This document shows, piece after piece, positions 11,818-23,528 of a stretch of 64,000 nt of DNA. Positions within the stretch are counted from its first letter, which is position 1. Each line of letters opens with the position of its first letter. The stretch lies in assembly GCF_019175385.1 (NCBI RefSeq), contig NC_083338.1:93951777-94015776 (forward strand). The letters are read 5' to 3'. The notes below the pieces were generated by a model that worked only from the letters and a program-made list of their open reading frames with translations, was not told the origin of the DNA and searched no databases. A program made the translations under genes and the position numbers. Source of the DNA: Lycium barbarum (taxonomy: Eukaryota > Streptophyta > Magnoliopsida > Solanales > Solanaceae).

Positions 11818-12060
11818 CAATCGACGAAGCATCGATCGGATCGACGGAGCGTCGATCTGATCGTCGAAGTCGTTAAATTTCCAGTGAGCAGCCTTTCGTT
11901 TCCTTTCATTCTACGGTGAGAAGGATGGTCCGTCGAAATGATAGACGGAGCGTGGATGTTTTCGTCGAATGGTCTTCGCTCCAGCTCAATTCTACGGCAC
12001 AATCGACGAAGCGTCGACTCGTCCGACGGTACAAAGAACGACCGTCGAACCCCCCTTTCG
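11818..12060. repeat. U3 palindrome array (CGACGnAGCGTCG type), left LTR of A
   Basis: Repeated self-complementary words: ATCGACGAAGCATCGAT, TCGACGGAGCGTCGA, GGTCCGTCGA...GACGGAGCG, TCGACGAAGCGTCGA and CGACGGT...GACCGTCG. It lies just upstream of the TATA-like box in element orientation. The right LTR has one unit fewer. Confidence 0.8.
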
Positions 12061-12231
12061 TAGAACTACGGTGAAGTTTCATTTAACGAGCTTTTCTCCC
12101 TTGCCTCTAACTTCTTTGGAATATTAATTAGAATTATTAAGTATCCCTTCTTACTTGTAGGGACATCATGTACTCCTTAACTTACGTTAGTCCCTTCACC
12201 GCTCAGCAACCCAAAGTTCCGAGGTGTAACA

Positions 12232-12247
12232 TTCTTCCCCCCCTTTT
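12232..12247 (-). other. Polypurine tract of element A
   Basis: On the minus strand AAAAGGGGGGGAAGAA sits immediately against the 3' LTR (TGTTACACC...). This is the expected plus-strand primer for reverse transcription. Confidence 0.9.
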
Positions 12248-12435
12248 GGAACAGTCGTCCTTGAATGTTAAGTACTCGGGAATTCTACATAACTTTTGCC
12301 AGAGTTTCCCATGTAATATGGCGCTACCATCCTATCACGACAACCCATAATAATATTGCCTCACAGGGCCACAACACAATAGAACTATAATTTGGCCACA
12401 CACGACTAAAAACACAAAATGTAAGCATACGTACC

Positions 12436-15400
12436 TCAAAATCTTGGTGTTTCATCATGAATCTCTTCTGGGGGTTGGAATAAGTGTGGATACGTGGATT
12501 TCATTTTCTCTTCCACTTCCCAAGTCATCTCTTCTCAATTGTTATTTCGCCATAAGACCTTAACTGAGGCCACTTCCTTGTTTCGAAGTCTTCGTACTTG
12601 CCTATCTAAGATGGCAATGGGTACTTCTTCATATGCTAACTTTTCTGTCACTTGCACATCATATATTGGAACAATTTTCGTGGGATCTCCAATACACTTG
12701 CGGAGCATTGAGACATGGAAGACTGGATGAACTGACTCAACCTCTGAAGGCAAGTCCAATTCATAGGCTATATGACCCACCTTGCGGATAATTTTATAAG
12801 GTCCAATGTATCGAGGACTTAACTTCCCTTTCTTGCCAAATCTCATCACCCCTTTCATTGGTGACACCTTCAAAAATACCCAGTCATCAGCCTGAAATTC
12901 CAAGTTTCGCCAGCGGTTGTCCGCATAAGACTTTTGGCGACTTTGGGCTGTTAGCAATCGATCTCGGATCACTTTGACTTTTTCTACCGCTTGCTGAATC
13001 AATTCAAGGCCTATTAGCTATACTTCTCCTATTTCAAACCATCCGATTGGGGATCTGCATTTCCTTCCATATAAGGCTGCATATGGAGCCATTTGGATAC
13101 TGGAATGGTAGCTATTGTTGTATGCAAACTCAATAAGGGGTAAGTGGTCATTCCAACTACCACCAATGTCTAAAACACAAGCCCTTAGCATATCCTCCAA
13201 GGTCTGTATAGTACGTTCGGCTTGTACATCAGTCTGCGGATGAAATGCTGTGCTAAGTTTCACTTGGGTACCCAGACCTTCTTGAAAGGATTTCCAGAAC
13301 TTGGCTGTAAACTGTACTCCTCTATCTGTGATAATGGATAGTGGAATACCATGAAGTCGCACAATTTCTTTGAGATACAACCTCGCATAATCTTCTGCTG
13401 AGTATGTGGTTCTGACTGAAAGAAAATGAGCTGCTTTCGTGAGTCTGTCCACGATCACCCATATAGAATCATGCTTGCCTCGGGAATGAGGTAACCCCAC
13501 AATAAAATCCATATTGATCACTTCCCACTTCCAAGTAGGGATTTCCATTGCTTGCAATATTCCTCCTGGCTTTTGATGTTTGATCTTTACTTGTTGGAAA
13601 TTTGGACATTGGGCTACAAATTCTGCTATGTCCCTCTTCATGCCATCCCACCAATATATGAATTTGAGATCGTGATACATCTTTGTTGCACCTGGGTGAA
13701 TAGAATACCGAGAATAATGGGCTTCTTCCAGAATTCGTCGGCGCAATTCTGCAACATTCGGAACACATAGCCTTCCTTGATATATAATAATCTCATCCAT
13801 CGAAGTTTTAAATGGAGATCTCTCTTTTTCATGAAGTGTGTCTCTATACTGGCTCAACTGAGGATCTTCATACTGACGCTCTTTTACTTCCATATTCAGT
13901 GATGAAACTGTGGGATCATTAATACTAATCCCTGCACTACCCGAATCAATCACACGTACTCCAAGATTAGCTAGTTGGTGGGGCTCATGAACTAATTCTT
14001 TCTTCTCCGAAGGAACTTCGCATAAACTGCCCACTGACCGGCGGCTAAGCGCATCAGCTACTACATTTGCTTTTCCAGGGTGGTACAAAATATTCACATC
14101 ATAATCTTTCAATAACTCTAACCACCACCTCTGCCGCAGATTTAACTCCTTCTGCTTGAAAATGTACTGAAGACTCTTGTGAGCTGTATAAATATCGACA
14201 TGCACCACATACAAGTAATGTCTCCACATTTGTAACGCGTGCACAACTGCAGCTAGTTCAAGATCATGGGTTGGGTAGTTCTTTTCATGTTTCCGCAGCT
14301 GTCTCGAAGCATAAGCAATAACTCTACGGTGCTGCATTAACACACATCCTAACCCAACACCGGAAGCATCACAATATACCACATAGCCATCTGGCCCTTC
14401 TGGAAGTGTTAAGACCGGAGCTGAAGTTAATCTGTCCTTCAGCTCTTGGAAGCTGCGTTTACAAGCATCATTCCATTGAAATTTAGCTGACTTCTGGGTT
14501 AGCTTCGTCAAGGGAGCTGCAATAGACGAAAACCCTGCTACAAACCTTCTGTAGTATCTTGCCAATCCCAGAAAACTGCAAACCTCTGTAGGTGTAGTAG
14601 GCCTTGGCCAAGTCTTCACAACCTCAATTTTCTGAGTATCAACTCGAATACCGTCATCTGAAATAGCATGGCCCAAAAATGTTACGAAATTTAGCCAAAA
14701 CTCGCACTTTGAAAATTTTGCATATAATTCTCGGGCTCGAAGAATTCCAAGAACGATACGTAAATGATCTGCATGTTCTGATTCTGTGCGAGAGTATACC
14801 AGAATATCATCAATGAATACTATCACGAATAGATCCAAGAGCGGCCTGAATACATTATTCATCAAATTCATGAACACTGCCGGAACATTAGTCAACCCAA
14901 ACAACATCACCCGGAATTCATAATGTCCATATCTAGTTCTGAAAGCCGTTTTGGGAATATCTTCTTCTCTAACTCTCACTTGATGATAACCTGACCTCAA
15001 GTCTATTTTTGAAAACCACTTGGCACCCTGTAGTTGATCAAATAAATCATCAATCCTTGGGAGAGGATATTTGTTCTTTATCGTCACCTTGTTCAACTGC
15101 CTATAATCGATGCACATTTGTAGGGAACCGTCTTTGTTTCTCACGAACAAGACTGGTGCTCCCCACGGTGATGAACTGGGTCTAATAAACCCCTTTTCAA
15201 GCAAATCTTTCAACTGTGCCTTTAGCTCTTTCAATTCTGCCGGAGCCATTCGATAAGGAGGAATAGAAATAGGCTTGGTGTCCGGCAACACATCAATGGC
15301 GAAGTCAATTTCTCTTTCTGGAGGAAGTCCTGGAAGTTCATCTGGAAATACATCCAGAAATTCATTCACTACCGGAACGGATTGGAAAGTTGGTGACTTT

Positions 15401-15800
15401 GCTTCAGTGTCATGAACTCGGACTAGATGATAAATATAGCCTTTAGCTATCATCTTTCTTGCCTTAAAGTAGGAAATAAACCTACCTTTTGGAGATGCTG
15501 TATTACCCTTCCATTCAAGCACAGGTTCTCCTGGAAATTAAAATCGGACTATCTTCATTCGGCAATCCACATTAGCATAACATGAAGCCAACCAATCCAT
15601 CCCCATAATCACATCGAAGTCTAACATGTCTAGCTCAATTAAATCAGCTTTGGTCTGGCGATTGCATATCACAAGTATACAATTTTTATACACTTGTCTA
15701 GCTATCACGGGATTACCAACCGGAGTAGATACTTCAAAAGTTTGATTGGCTCAGGTTTCACCCCAATACGACTAGCAACATACTGGGTAATATAGGAAAA
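12436..15800 (-). pseudogene. pol: pol of element A: protease end, RT, RNase H, integrase, chromodomain-like tail (broken)
   Basis: The uninterrupted part, 13018-15522, codes for 834 residues. RT: DLRSGYH with Asp174 and FIDD at 236-239. RNase H: CDAS at 384-387 and Glu422, but the expected third Asp is Ala447 (YTAHKSL). Integrase: His602 and His609 with Cys639, but the last zinc-finger Cys is Phe642 (CPNF); the DDE residues D672, D733 and E769 are present. After a stop at 13018-13020 the same frame continues with the GPY/F module (SPRYIGPYKI) and a chromodomain-like tail, which holds another stop at 12535-12537 and ends at 12436. Upstream, a stop at 15538-15540 and a one-base deletion in a T run at 15796-15801 separate this frame from gag-protease. 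Tekay gag-pol is normally a single reading frame, so these are lesions. Confidence 0.95.
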
Positions 15801-17230
15801 GTAGAACCTGAATCTATCAAGGCATATACATCATGGGAAAATATGCATAATGTACCTGTAACCACATCTGGGGAGGACTCGAGATCCTGTCGTCCGGCTA
15901 AAGCATATACACGAGGCTGAGCGGCGCCTGAAGTAGATGCTCCCCCTCTGCCTCTACCTCGACTTGCTGGGATCTGGGGCGTCTGCCCTACTGGGCGCAC
16001 TGAAGATGAACCAGCTGCTGATCCTGTGGGCTGAATCCCAACTCTACCGCTCGTCGACGGGCAATCTCGCATCATATGCCCAACCTGACCACAGGAATAG
16101 CAAGCATCCGAACCTTGGCGACATTGTCCGGAATGTAGTCTACCGCACTGGCTGCATCGCGGTACTGGGGGTCTCCTCTGACTATAATCTTCCCTGAACT
16201 GAGAATCTGAGGCTCTCGAACTCTGACCTTGTCCTGAACGAAAGGAACGATCGAATCTCCTACCCGTAAATCGTGAAGGTGCACTAGTCACCGACTGGCC
16301 TGAGTATCTAGAATATGTCTGTCCTGATCCCTCTCTATAATCACTGCCTGCTCCTATAGATCTGGCCCTCTTGCTTTGCCTTCTCTTAATATCACGATCG
16401 CCTCTTTGTGGTTGTTGTCGCCCCTCTAAATTTTGGGCATGGGCTTGTATTCGGGAAATATCCATCCCGTCTTGCAATGAGGCCGTTAAACAATCCTTGA
16501 ACAAATGTGGCCCCAAGCCACTCACAAACCTGTGCACCCTATCTCCCATATCGGCCACCATAGTCTGGGCATATCTAGCCAAGGAACTAAATTGAAGGAT
16601 ATATTCCCGGGCACTCATGGTTCCTTGCTTTAAATTTAGAAATCTATCCGCTCTAGCTCGGCGGACCTCGGGTGGCAAATAATGGCGAATGAAAGCATCT
16701 ACGAATTCTTGCCAAACGGGAGGAGGCGCATTCTCTTTTCTCGATGCTATCCAATTATTATACCACAATACCGCCACATCTCGGAGTCTATAAGATGCCA
16801 ACTCCACAGATTCAGTCTCGGAGGCATGAATAATCTTCAAGGTCCTCAACATCTTATCAATGAAACCTTGCGGGTCTTTATCCGGCTTTGACCCGAAAAA
16901 CTCCGGAGGATTTAAACTCATAAAATCACGGGCTTGGGTATTAGCTGACCGATCACTTGGGCCCGCATTCTGCTGCTGTGCCTGGGCGGCAACCAACTAT
17001 GTCAATAGATGAATGGCCTCGGTCACTTGTTGACCCGAAGCACCTTGTGGTGGAGCTGGAGCTGAAGCTCCTCCTGGTTCTTCTACATTGGGCGGGGTGG
17101 AGGAAGTATTAGATAAGGCCTCATTATGTGACTCGTCCTCTTCTACATTCATTGGCGGCTCTCTTTCTACCCGCCTTTTTATCGTAGTCTTGCCCTTTTG
17201 GGCAGCTGTAGTCTTTCCCTTTGACGGCAT
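15758..17230 (-). pseudogene. gag: gag and start of protease of element A (broken)
   Basis: The likely start is the ATG at 17228-17230 (MPSKGKTTAAQKGK), preceded by TGATTTCAG. A nonsense codon at 16997-16999 splits the frame. The 412-residue part after it holds the capsid-like gag domain (about 25-190, with AFIRHYLPPEVRRARADRFL at 101-120). It also has a basic/Ser-Arg region, a CxxC motif (CSQCGRLHSGQC) and an intact CCHC knuckle (Cys299 to Cys312, CYSCGQVGHMMRDC). The protease catalytic DSGS is at 395-398, then the frame is lost after the deletion at 15796-15801. The product would form the nucleocapsid particle. Confidence 0.93.
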
Positions 17231-17417
17231 TCTGAAATCACAACACACTATTAGGGAGGATAAAATCTTATACACGGCTCTATCGCACGATCTCATAAGA
17301 AGAAAGATGGTCATTTTTCCTAAATGCTCTGTAGCCTCCTGTTTATTAGTGTGGCGCCCAATACACCATAAACAAGACTCTACTAGACACGGTTCGTAGA
17401 CGCTTCCTAGGACTGAA

Positions 17418-17432
17418 CTGCTCTGATACAAC
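17418..17432 (-). other. Primer-binding site of element A (initiator tRNA-Met)
   Basis: The minus strand reads GTTGTATCAGAGCAG beside the 5' LTR, one base off the TGGTATCAGAGC complement of the initiator tRNA-Met 3' end. Confidence 0.85.
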
Positions 17433-18340
17433 TTTTGTCACGACCCGACTAGGGGTCGTGACGGGTACCCGGGGCTAACCACCGAGCACCACTCGTTCTA
17501 CTACTCATCTGCTCTCATTCATGCATCTTATGCTCCTAACCATGGTAATTATTATCATTTGAAACATATTTACTTTATATACATGAGCCTTTCGGCTATC
17601 AAAATAATATATATACATATATATACAATGAGGAACTTGTGAGACCATGCTAGCCACACTGCGCATCTACGAGCCTCTACTAGAGTGCTAGACGTATGGA
17701 CGGGACAGGACCCCGTCGTGTCCAAAACATACATATACATATATATACCAAAAGAATAATCAATGGAACCTCCGGAAAATGGAGTGCTCTTCAAATCAGC
17801 TAATAACTCCTACGAATCTGGATCAAGATCACCTCCCTGTCTACCTGTGGGCATAAACACAGCGTCCAAAAAAGATGGACGTCAGTACGAACATTGTACT
17901 GAGTATGAGAGGCATAAACAATAATGAAACATCAATGAAATGATGAGGCATCAAATGAGGAGCAATCTGTATGTGACTGTGAATCATAAAATAAAAAATG
18001 CATGCTGGCTTACTTTCATAATCATCCTCATCTCATGTATGCATAAATATATATATAAGCTGCTCGACCATATAGGTACGGTGTGATAATCAATAACATT
18101 AGCTTGCGTCCAGGCCTCCGGCGTCCGGGGTACCATATCATGCCGCCCACTAGTGGTGTCTACCCATGCCATCTGGCCATGGTGTATACGCTGCCCGCCT
18201 TAGCGGTGACTGCCCGACCATATAGGCGCGGTGTTACATCATCATCATAATATGCTCATCATAATATGCTCATTATAGTATGATCATCATAGTATGCTCA
18301 TCATAATACATGCATAAAGACTCAAGGACAACTATACTTT

Positions 18341-18434
18341 ATCGGGGTGACGTAAGGTCGTGATCCCCTGATTTCATTATGGAGCACTCATTAACATCCT
18401 GCCTCACCTTGAAGGAAATAATATATAAGGTGAG
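18341..18434 (-). other. Hairpin pair H1 + H2 in LTR A (right)
   Basis: H1 (18341-18372) has lost perfect pairing (CCCCTGAT arm), while H2 (18403-18434) keeps CTCACCTT/AAGGTGAG. Confidence 0.6.
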
Positions 18435-19423
18435 GGTAAGCAATAAATGACACCATTAACGTTTTAGGAACATCATATCATGAACATCTAGAATCTCTAT
18501 ACTATAACTCATCATCATAATTATTGGGCTTATAACATATCTCTTATCTCATGTAGCTATTCATGAACATAGGCTCACCGATGTTTACGGAATGTAAGAA
18601 ATTCATGAAGAGGAAGGAAAGTCATACTATAGGATTCATTCCATAGAAAGAAAGGACTAGCCTCACATACCTTTTACGCTTAACTAATCTATCGCTTGAT
18701 CGTCCTCCTTCGATGCTCGCGTTTCTACCTTCAAGAGGATTCGCATTAACATTAGTTACTCGGCTATAAGAACATTTTACTATTTCTAGGAAAATTTGGG
18801 CAGCATTTCCTTTGTTTCTACTACTTTTCCCACATTCTATATCAACTCCCAAACGTTCATAACAACATTCACAATATCGCAACAACAATCATCATTTATC
18901 TACATTTACCACAATTCATCATTTCCCTTCAATTTCTCCACAATTATGGTTATAGCTCATTATCACGTTTTCTCATATATAATACTTGTTCCATGGTCTA
19001 GATGTCATTTATAACATATTTACAATCACAACATATCGATAATCATGACTCAATCCAAACCTCTACCCACCAATGTCACTTATTCCCATATTTATGACCC
19101 ATTTTCTACCTCCTTCTACAATCCAAAATTTTCAACTTTTCAATACCTTAAATAACATGTAAATACCATAAAACGCACCTTGGATGATGGATGAACAACC
19201 ATTGAGTGGAACTTCTCTTCTTGCACCAAAACCCTAACTCTCTTCTCTTGAGTTTTCTTGGCTTAAATGAACTTTTAATGGGTTTCATACACTTGATTTC
19301 ATGGATTTGGTAAAGTTGATCATGGTTTTCCCTTAGTTTCTTATGGATGAATAATGGAGAAAGTTCTAGATGTTTCTTTGGTGTGTGGGGGAGTGGAATG
19401 AAATGAAATAAAATGAGGGAGGG

Positions 19424-19433
19424 GTCCTTATAT
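19424..19433 (-). promoter_or_regulatory. TATA-like box of the 5' LTR of A
   Basis: AATATAAGGA on the minus strand, with the palindrome array (19470-19680) immediately upstream. This is the promoter-bearing LTR of element A. Confidence 0.5.
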
Positions 19434-19469
19434 TAATTCTTAAAATCAGTCCCGACCGAGATATACAGT

Positions 19470-19680
19470 ACGATCGACGAAGTCGTTAAATTTCCAGTGA
19501 GCAGCCTTTCGTTTCCTTTCATTTTACGGTGAGAAAGACGGTCTGTCGAACTGATCGATGGAGCATCGATCTTTTTGTTGAATGGTCTTCGCTCTAGCTC
19601 AGTTCTACAGCACAATCGACGAAGCGTCGATTCGTCCGACGGTACAAAGAACGACCGTCGAACCCCCTTTTCGCAGAACT
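19470..19680. repeat. U3 palindrome array, right LTR of A
   Basis: The words are those of 11818-12060, with one ATCGACGAAG unit where the left LTR has two. The others are GGTCTGTCGAACTGATCGATGG, TCGACGAAGCGTCGA and CGACGGT...GACCGTCG. Confidence 0.75.
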
Positions 19681-19849
19681 GCGGTGAAGTTTCATTTAAC
19701 GTGCTTTTCTCCCTTGCCTCTAACTTCTTTGGAATATTAATTAGAATTATTAAGTATCCCTTCTTACTTGTAGGGACATCATGTACACCTTAACTTACGT
19801 TAGGCCCTTCACCGCTCAGCTACCCAAAGTTCCGAGGTGTAACAATCCT

Positions 19850-20919
19850 GAGTTCCTTGACTTCTTAAGTCCCGAAGGGGCATCCATAAGTTGTACGATT
19901 TCATAAAAATGTTTAATTCCCGAAGGGGACATTGATGTCTAATTCCCGAAGGGGACATTCTTAAGGTTTCCTTATTCCTATGCATTTCACATTTGATTTT
20001 TGAGTCTCGAAGGAGACAAATGAAAAGGGGAAGAAGTTCCCATTTTGAATTAAAAGTTGCTCCGAAGGGAGTCTTTTGATAGTTTTCAAAGATTTTCATG
20101 CATTTACATATTTACATACATGCACGACATCATTTCATGGGGAAGGGAAAAAGGGCTAAGGCGTTATATACGCAAACCACCTGATTAGCTGGTATACGAT
20201 GATTATTATGCCCGAAGGGGCCATTATGCTATTATGCCCGAAAGGGCTGCGAGTAGGGCGAAGACATGCATTATATTACTCATGCTGCATCAAAAGTTCA
20301 TATGCACATATATGTTTATCAGAGTTGGTTACAGGTACAGATTGAGCCTGTTACTCTTTTATCATCCGAGTCGAGATATATTGTTTCAGTTCTGCTTTAC
20401 ATACTCAGTACAGTATTCGTACTAACGTCCCTTTGTCTGAGGGCACTGCATATCATGCCACGCTGGTGTATACAAATGAGTAGAAGGCATTAACTATAGG
20501 ATGTTCCCAGGCTATCAGCTGGATTAGTGAGCTCCCTCTTAGTTCGGAGTGTTGCCGAGTCAGAGTACTTATGTTATGGTATCTCGTGTATGTTAGAGAT
20601 TTTTGCAGACAGTGTCCTGTGGAAAGTGCGTCGAGATGTCGACAGTTGTGTAAAGCGACCATATAGTCGATGTGTTTTTATGCTTTATTTTTAAGGATTT
20701 TATTGTGACTAAAGGTTTTCTTTGAATTAACGTTAAGGGAGAAGTCCCTGTTTTGACGAAAGAGTTTTATTGAAAAGTTTTTTTTTTACCTGACAGAAGC
20801 GTCATTTCATAGATTAAAGGTTCACAAAGAGTTGTGACTCCTGGATGGAATAGTAGTATGACACTCAGCCGAGTAGGGTCTTGGGTGTCAGTCGCGGCCC
20901 TCCAGTTTGGGTCGTGATA
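19850..20919 (+). mobile_element. LTR I, segment 3 (end of LTR)
   Basis: Follows the element A TSD (19845-19849) and ends GGGTCGTGATA at 20919, with the final CA mutated to TA. A primer-binding site follows at once, which makes LTR I a 5' LTR. Confidence 0.85.
19858..20248 (+). repeat. Array of short CCGAAGG hairpins in LTR I
   Basis: Seven copies of a small stem-loop with a GAAG (once GAAA) loop: CCCGAAGGGG (three, near 19870, 19922 and 19948), GTCTCGAAGGAGAC (near 20007), CTCCGAAGGGAG (near 20061), GCCCGAAGGGGC (near 20211) and GCCCGAAAGGGC (near 20236). Stem bases change in pairs between copies. Confidence 0.75.
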
Positions 20920-20923
20920 GAAG

Positions 20924-20937
20924 TGGTATCAGAGTAG
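20924..20937 (+). other. Primer-binding site of the LTR I element
   Basis: TGGTATCAGAGTAG, one mismatch from the initiator tRNA-Met complement, four bases after the LTR end. Confidence 0.88.
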
Positions 20938-22420
20938 TTCATCCTAGGGGTTGTGTACAAAGTCGTGTCCAATAGAGTTTTGTTTATGGTGTGTTGCGCG
21001 CCACATTTATAAACAAGAGGCTACAGGGCATTTAGGATGGTTACCCTTCTTTCATATCTAAGATCGTGCAATAAGATCCAAGTCATAGGAAATGAAATTC
21101 CTTGCACTAACTCTTGATTTCAGCAGAAGAATGGTATTGACAGAGGAAGTGAATGATGATATTGGGATTGGAGGGATAATATAAGTTGAAGGAATCAGTA
21201 CAGAGGTAAGTATTGGTAAAAAGGATTATGAGTCAGATATGGTAAGAATGTTGCAAGTATGATTGAAATGTATAGCTAATGAATTGAAGAGGAAGTGACT
21301 AGGAAAGTCCAAAAGGACGATCGATAAAGGTTCAGGTATATTCCGAGTTGTGACGCAAGAGGTAAGTTTCGTCATCTTTGCATTTCTGTTCAATATTGAG
21401 AGCCCTGTATGGCAAAGGTGTGCTATGTATGTATATATTTGGCCCTGTGAGGCATTGTATGTATTTTCTGGGCTGCGTGTAGGTCTGGGATAGTAAGAAA
21501 TATAATGGGCACTCTGCCAAAATTCTTTAAAAAATTTTAGGACAAGGACCAAAGAAGGACAAGGACTAAAGATTTAGGAGATCACGAAGATTATATGTCT
21601 ATGATTGTTACAGATTGATTAATGGGAAAGTATGGGACAAGATGATATGGAATGATAAGATGAAGATGACACTACAAGTGGACATTGGGCATTAGTTATT
21701 GGAATAAAAAGTAATATCCTGGTTGGACAGATAGTTGGGTACATCATTATTTCGAGTATCCCTAGGGATTATTATAGGCAAGATTTGAGATTTAAAGTAG
21801 TATTTTTGGGTAATGACAAGTAGGGAACTTGAAGGATTCGTAAGTGAAAGAACAAAAGCGCTGACGAAAGGATTATTATGGGATGAAATTTCAATCAAGA
21901 ATGGCAATGGAATACAACACCATAAGGTAAAGCCTTTAAAGGGGGAAATGAGTAAGCTTAGGTACGAGCACAAGGACTGAAATAATATGTGGTAGATGTT
22001 GTATTGAGAGTGGATTATAGAGATAGTTCGAAGTAAGAATTGTTGTGGAAATAAGATTAACAAAATCTGAAGGCAAGTCAGCAAATGAATAGAGTAACTA
22101 AAGAGTATCTTTTAAGACTGGACTGAAAAATAATTCATGGGGAAGAAAAGAAATTGAAAAATATTCCAATGGGGAACTTAATGTCCACTATATAGGAAGG
22201 ATATGAAAAGAAATAGAGGGGAATGCAAGGGAGTTTTAAGATGGTCTTGGTGTGCATGAAGAATGGTTTATGAGGAAGATGATTAGTAGTCCGAAGGATT
22301 AAAATGGGTTACATTCAAGGTTTTCTAGGAACAAGGTCTATTGGGGGATTCAGGGAAAGTCGACAAATGAGTTATGTTGTGGCTTAACATAAAGAGAAGG
22401 TTTTCACGACTAACTCAAAA
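20938..22420 (+). mobile_element. Non-coding interior of the LTR I element (truncated)
   Basis: Matches, in opposite orientation, the 5' interior of element B (about 28800-29565). One shared stretch is the one that contains TTTATAAACA-GGCTACAGG; another contains GAGCCCTGT-TGGC. It has no gag or pol frame. It ends abruptly at about 22421, where minus-strand gag sequence of element C begins. Confidence 0.7.
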
Positions 22421-22628
22421 GAAATATCTATGCCTGGCTGTAATGCAGCAGTCGTACAAGTATCTATCAAATGTGGTCCTAGACCAGCCACAAGGCGATG
22501 AACTCTATCCTCCATCTCATCCACCATGGCTGGGGCATATCTAGCCAAGGAATCGAAATACTCCTGGACACTCATACTACCCTGCTCAATACGTAGAAAT
22601 CTATCTGCTCGGGCTTGCCTGACCTCAG
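22421..22628 (-). pseudogene. gag: gag fragment of element C (second half of the capsid region)
   Basis: Minus-strand translation gives EVRQARADRFLRIEQGSMSV...DRVHRLVAGLGPHL...GIDIS, closely matching element A gag (about residues 110-180 of its second frame). The reading frame stops being gag at GIDIS (about 22423), where the sequence switches to the LTR I interior. The missing N-terminal side resumes at 34400 beyond element B. CTCAG (22624-22628) is the TSD of element B. Confidence 0.85.
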
Positions 22629-23508
22629 TGTCACGACCCAACCAAAGGGCCGCGACGGGCACCCGATGCTAACCCACCCGGGCACCTCTTATCATATTTT
22701 TATATTTACATCTAGGTGAGCCACATAGCTAAATAATACTTTCCATCCATTATTCATACTAATTCCATTGGGCAATAATACATATATATCATCATCAATA
22801 ACAATGCCCATATAGGTGTACATAAGCCGACGAGGCTAACAAAATGATATCCAGTATATAGGCCGACAAGGCCAAATACATCTAACCATATACACATGTC
22901 TACGAGCCTCTAAAGAGAGTATGTCATATCATATAGGCGGGACAGGACCCCGCCATGCCCATAAATATGTACACAAAAGAATAAATAACCAAAGCTGTAG
23001 CTCCGAATGAAATGGAGCTCCGCTATGTAGTCCCTGAGTAATAAAGCTACGGATCAAGCCTGCCTCCTTGGCCACCTGCGGGCATGACGCAACATCCACA
23101 AACAAAAGGAAATCAGTACGAAGAATGTACTGAGTATGTAAAGCACGATCAACATCATTATGGAAGCATAATAAGCAACATAAGAAATAGCATAAGATGG
23201 GAGGTAGTAGATCCAACGTCATAGACACTTACTTGCTTTTCATAGGGACTTTCCATTTCTAACGTGTGATTGTGTACATACATCCATATCCGAATCCGTA
23301 CTCATTTACATTTCGTATCCGTAATCATATTCATATACATATCATTTACATAGCATACCCGACCACAAAGGTTCGGTGTTTCGCGTACCCGACCTTGGCT
23401 AGGCTCGGTGATTATACATACCTGGCCCTACCAAGGGTCAGGTTTACACATTCCTGGCCCTACCAAGTCTCAGGGTTATCCGTACCCAACTGTAGTGGTG
23501 TGCGCGCA

Positions 23509-23528
23509 ATATATATATATATATATAT
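23509..23528. repeat. (AT)10 microsatellite in the 3' LTR of B
   Basis: Preceded by TGCGCGCA. The same site in the 5' LTR (30425-30483) has expanded to (GC)5(AT)24. Confidence 0.95.

Larger units (their letters stand above)
9799..12231 (-). repeat. 3' LTR of element A
   Basis: The inner end is GGTGTAACA at 12231; the outer end at 9799 is degenerate (TCTAATGACCC against TGTCACGACCC in the partner). It pairs with 17436-19844. It carries an extra 40-bp palindromic unit (11830-11869) that the partner lacks. Confidence 0.95.
9799..19844 (-). mobile_element. Complete Ty3/gypsy Tekay-type retrotransposon A
   Basis: A 10.05-kb element on the minus strand with LTRs of 2,433 and 2,409 bp. It has a polypurine tract, gag, protease, reverse transcriptase, RNase H, integrase with chromodomain-like tail, and an initiator-Met primer-binding site. 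It is bounded by a perfect 5-bp TSD, ATCCT (9794-9798 and 19845-19849), inside LTR I. In a stretch of about 205 bp near the LTR ends I count 9 differences between the two LTRs, so it is not a recent insertion. The coding part carries four nonsense codons and one frameshift, so the copy is non-functional. Clade: Tekay (Del) chromovirus, from the GPY/F module, the tail VLWRNN...TWE and the long LTRs. Confidence 0.95.
17436..19844 (-). repeat. 5' LTR of element A
   Basis: TGTCACGACCC at 17436 to GAGGTGTAACA at 19844, the terminal TG...CA pattern. It drives transcription toward lower coordinates. Compared with the left LTR it lacks 40 bp inside the palindrome array. Confidence 0.95.

Noticed and set aside
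11818..12060. Possible CRISPR-like array of palindromic repeats
   Set aside because: Units are short, unevenly spaced and sequence-variable, with no spacers of constant length and no cas genes. The block is part of a plant LTR and occurs in both LTRs of element A.
12494..13770. Plus-strand frames opposite element A pol (and 15937-17399 opposite gag)
   Set aside because: Antisense shadows of the pol and gag coding strand.
17418..17432. Possible tRNA-Met genes at the TGGTATCAGAG motifs
   Set aside because: Only the 12-15 nt complementary to the tRNA 3' end is present, always beside an LTR, so these are primer-binding sites and not tRNA genes.
21692..22084. 130-residue minus-strand open frame in the LTR I interior
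   Set aside because: Leu/Ser/Phe-rich translation of a purine-rich non-coding strand, with no family resemblance. The homologous interior of element B does not keep it.
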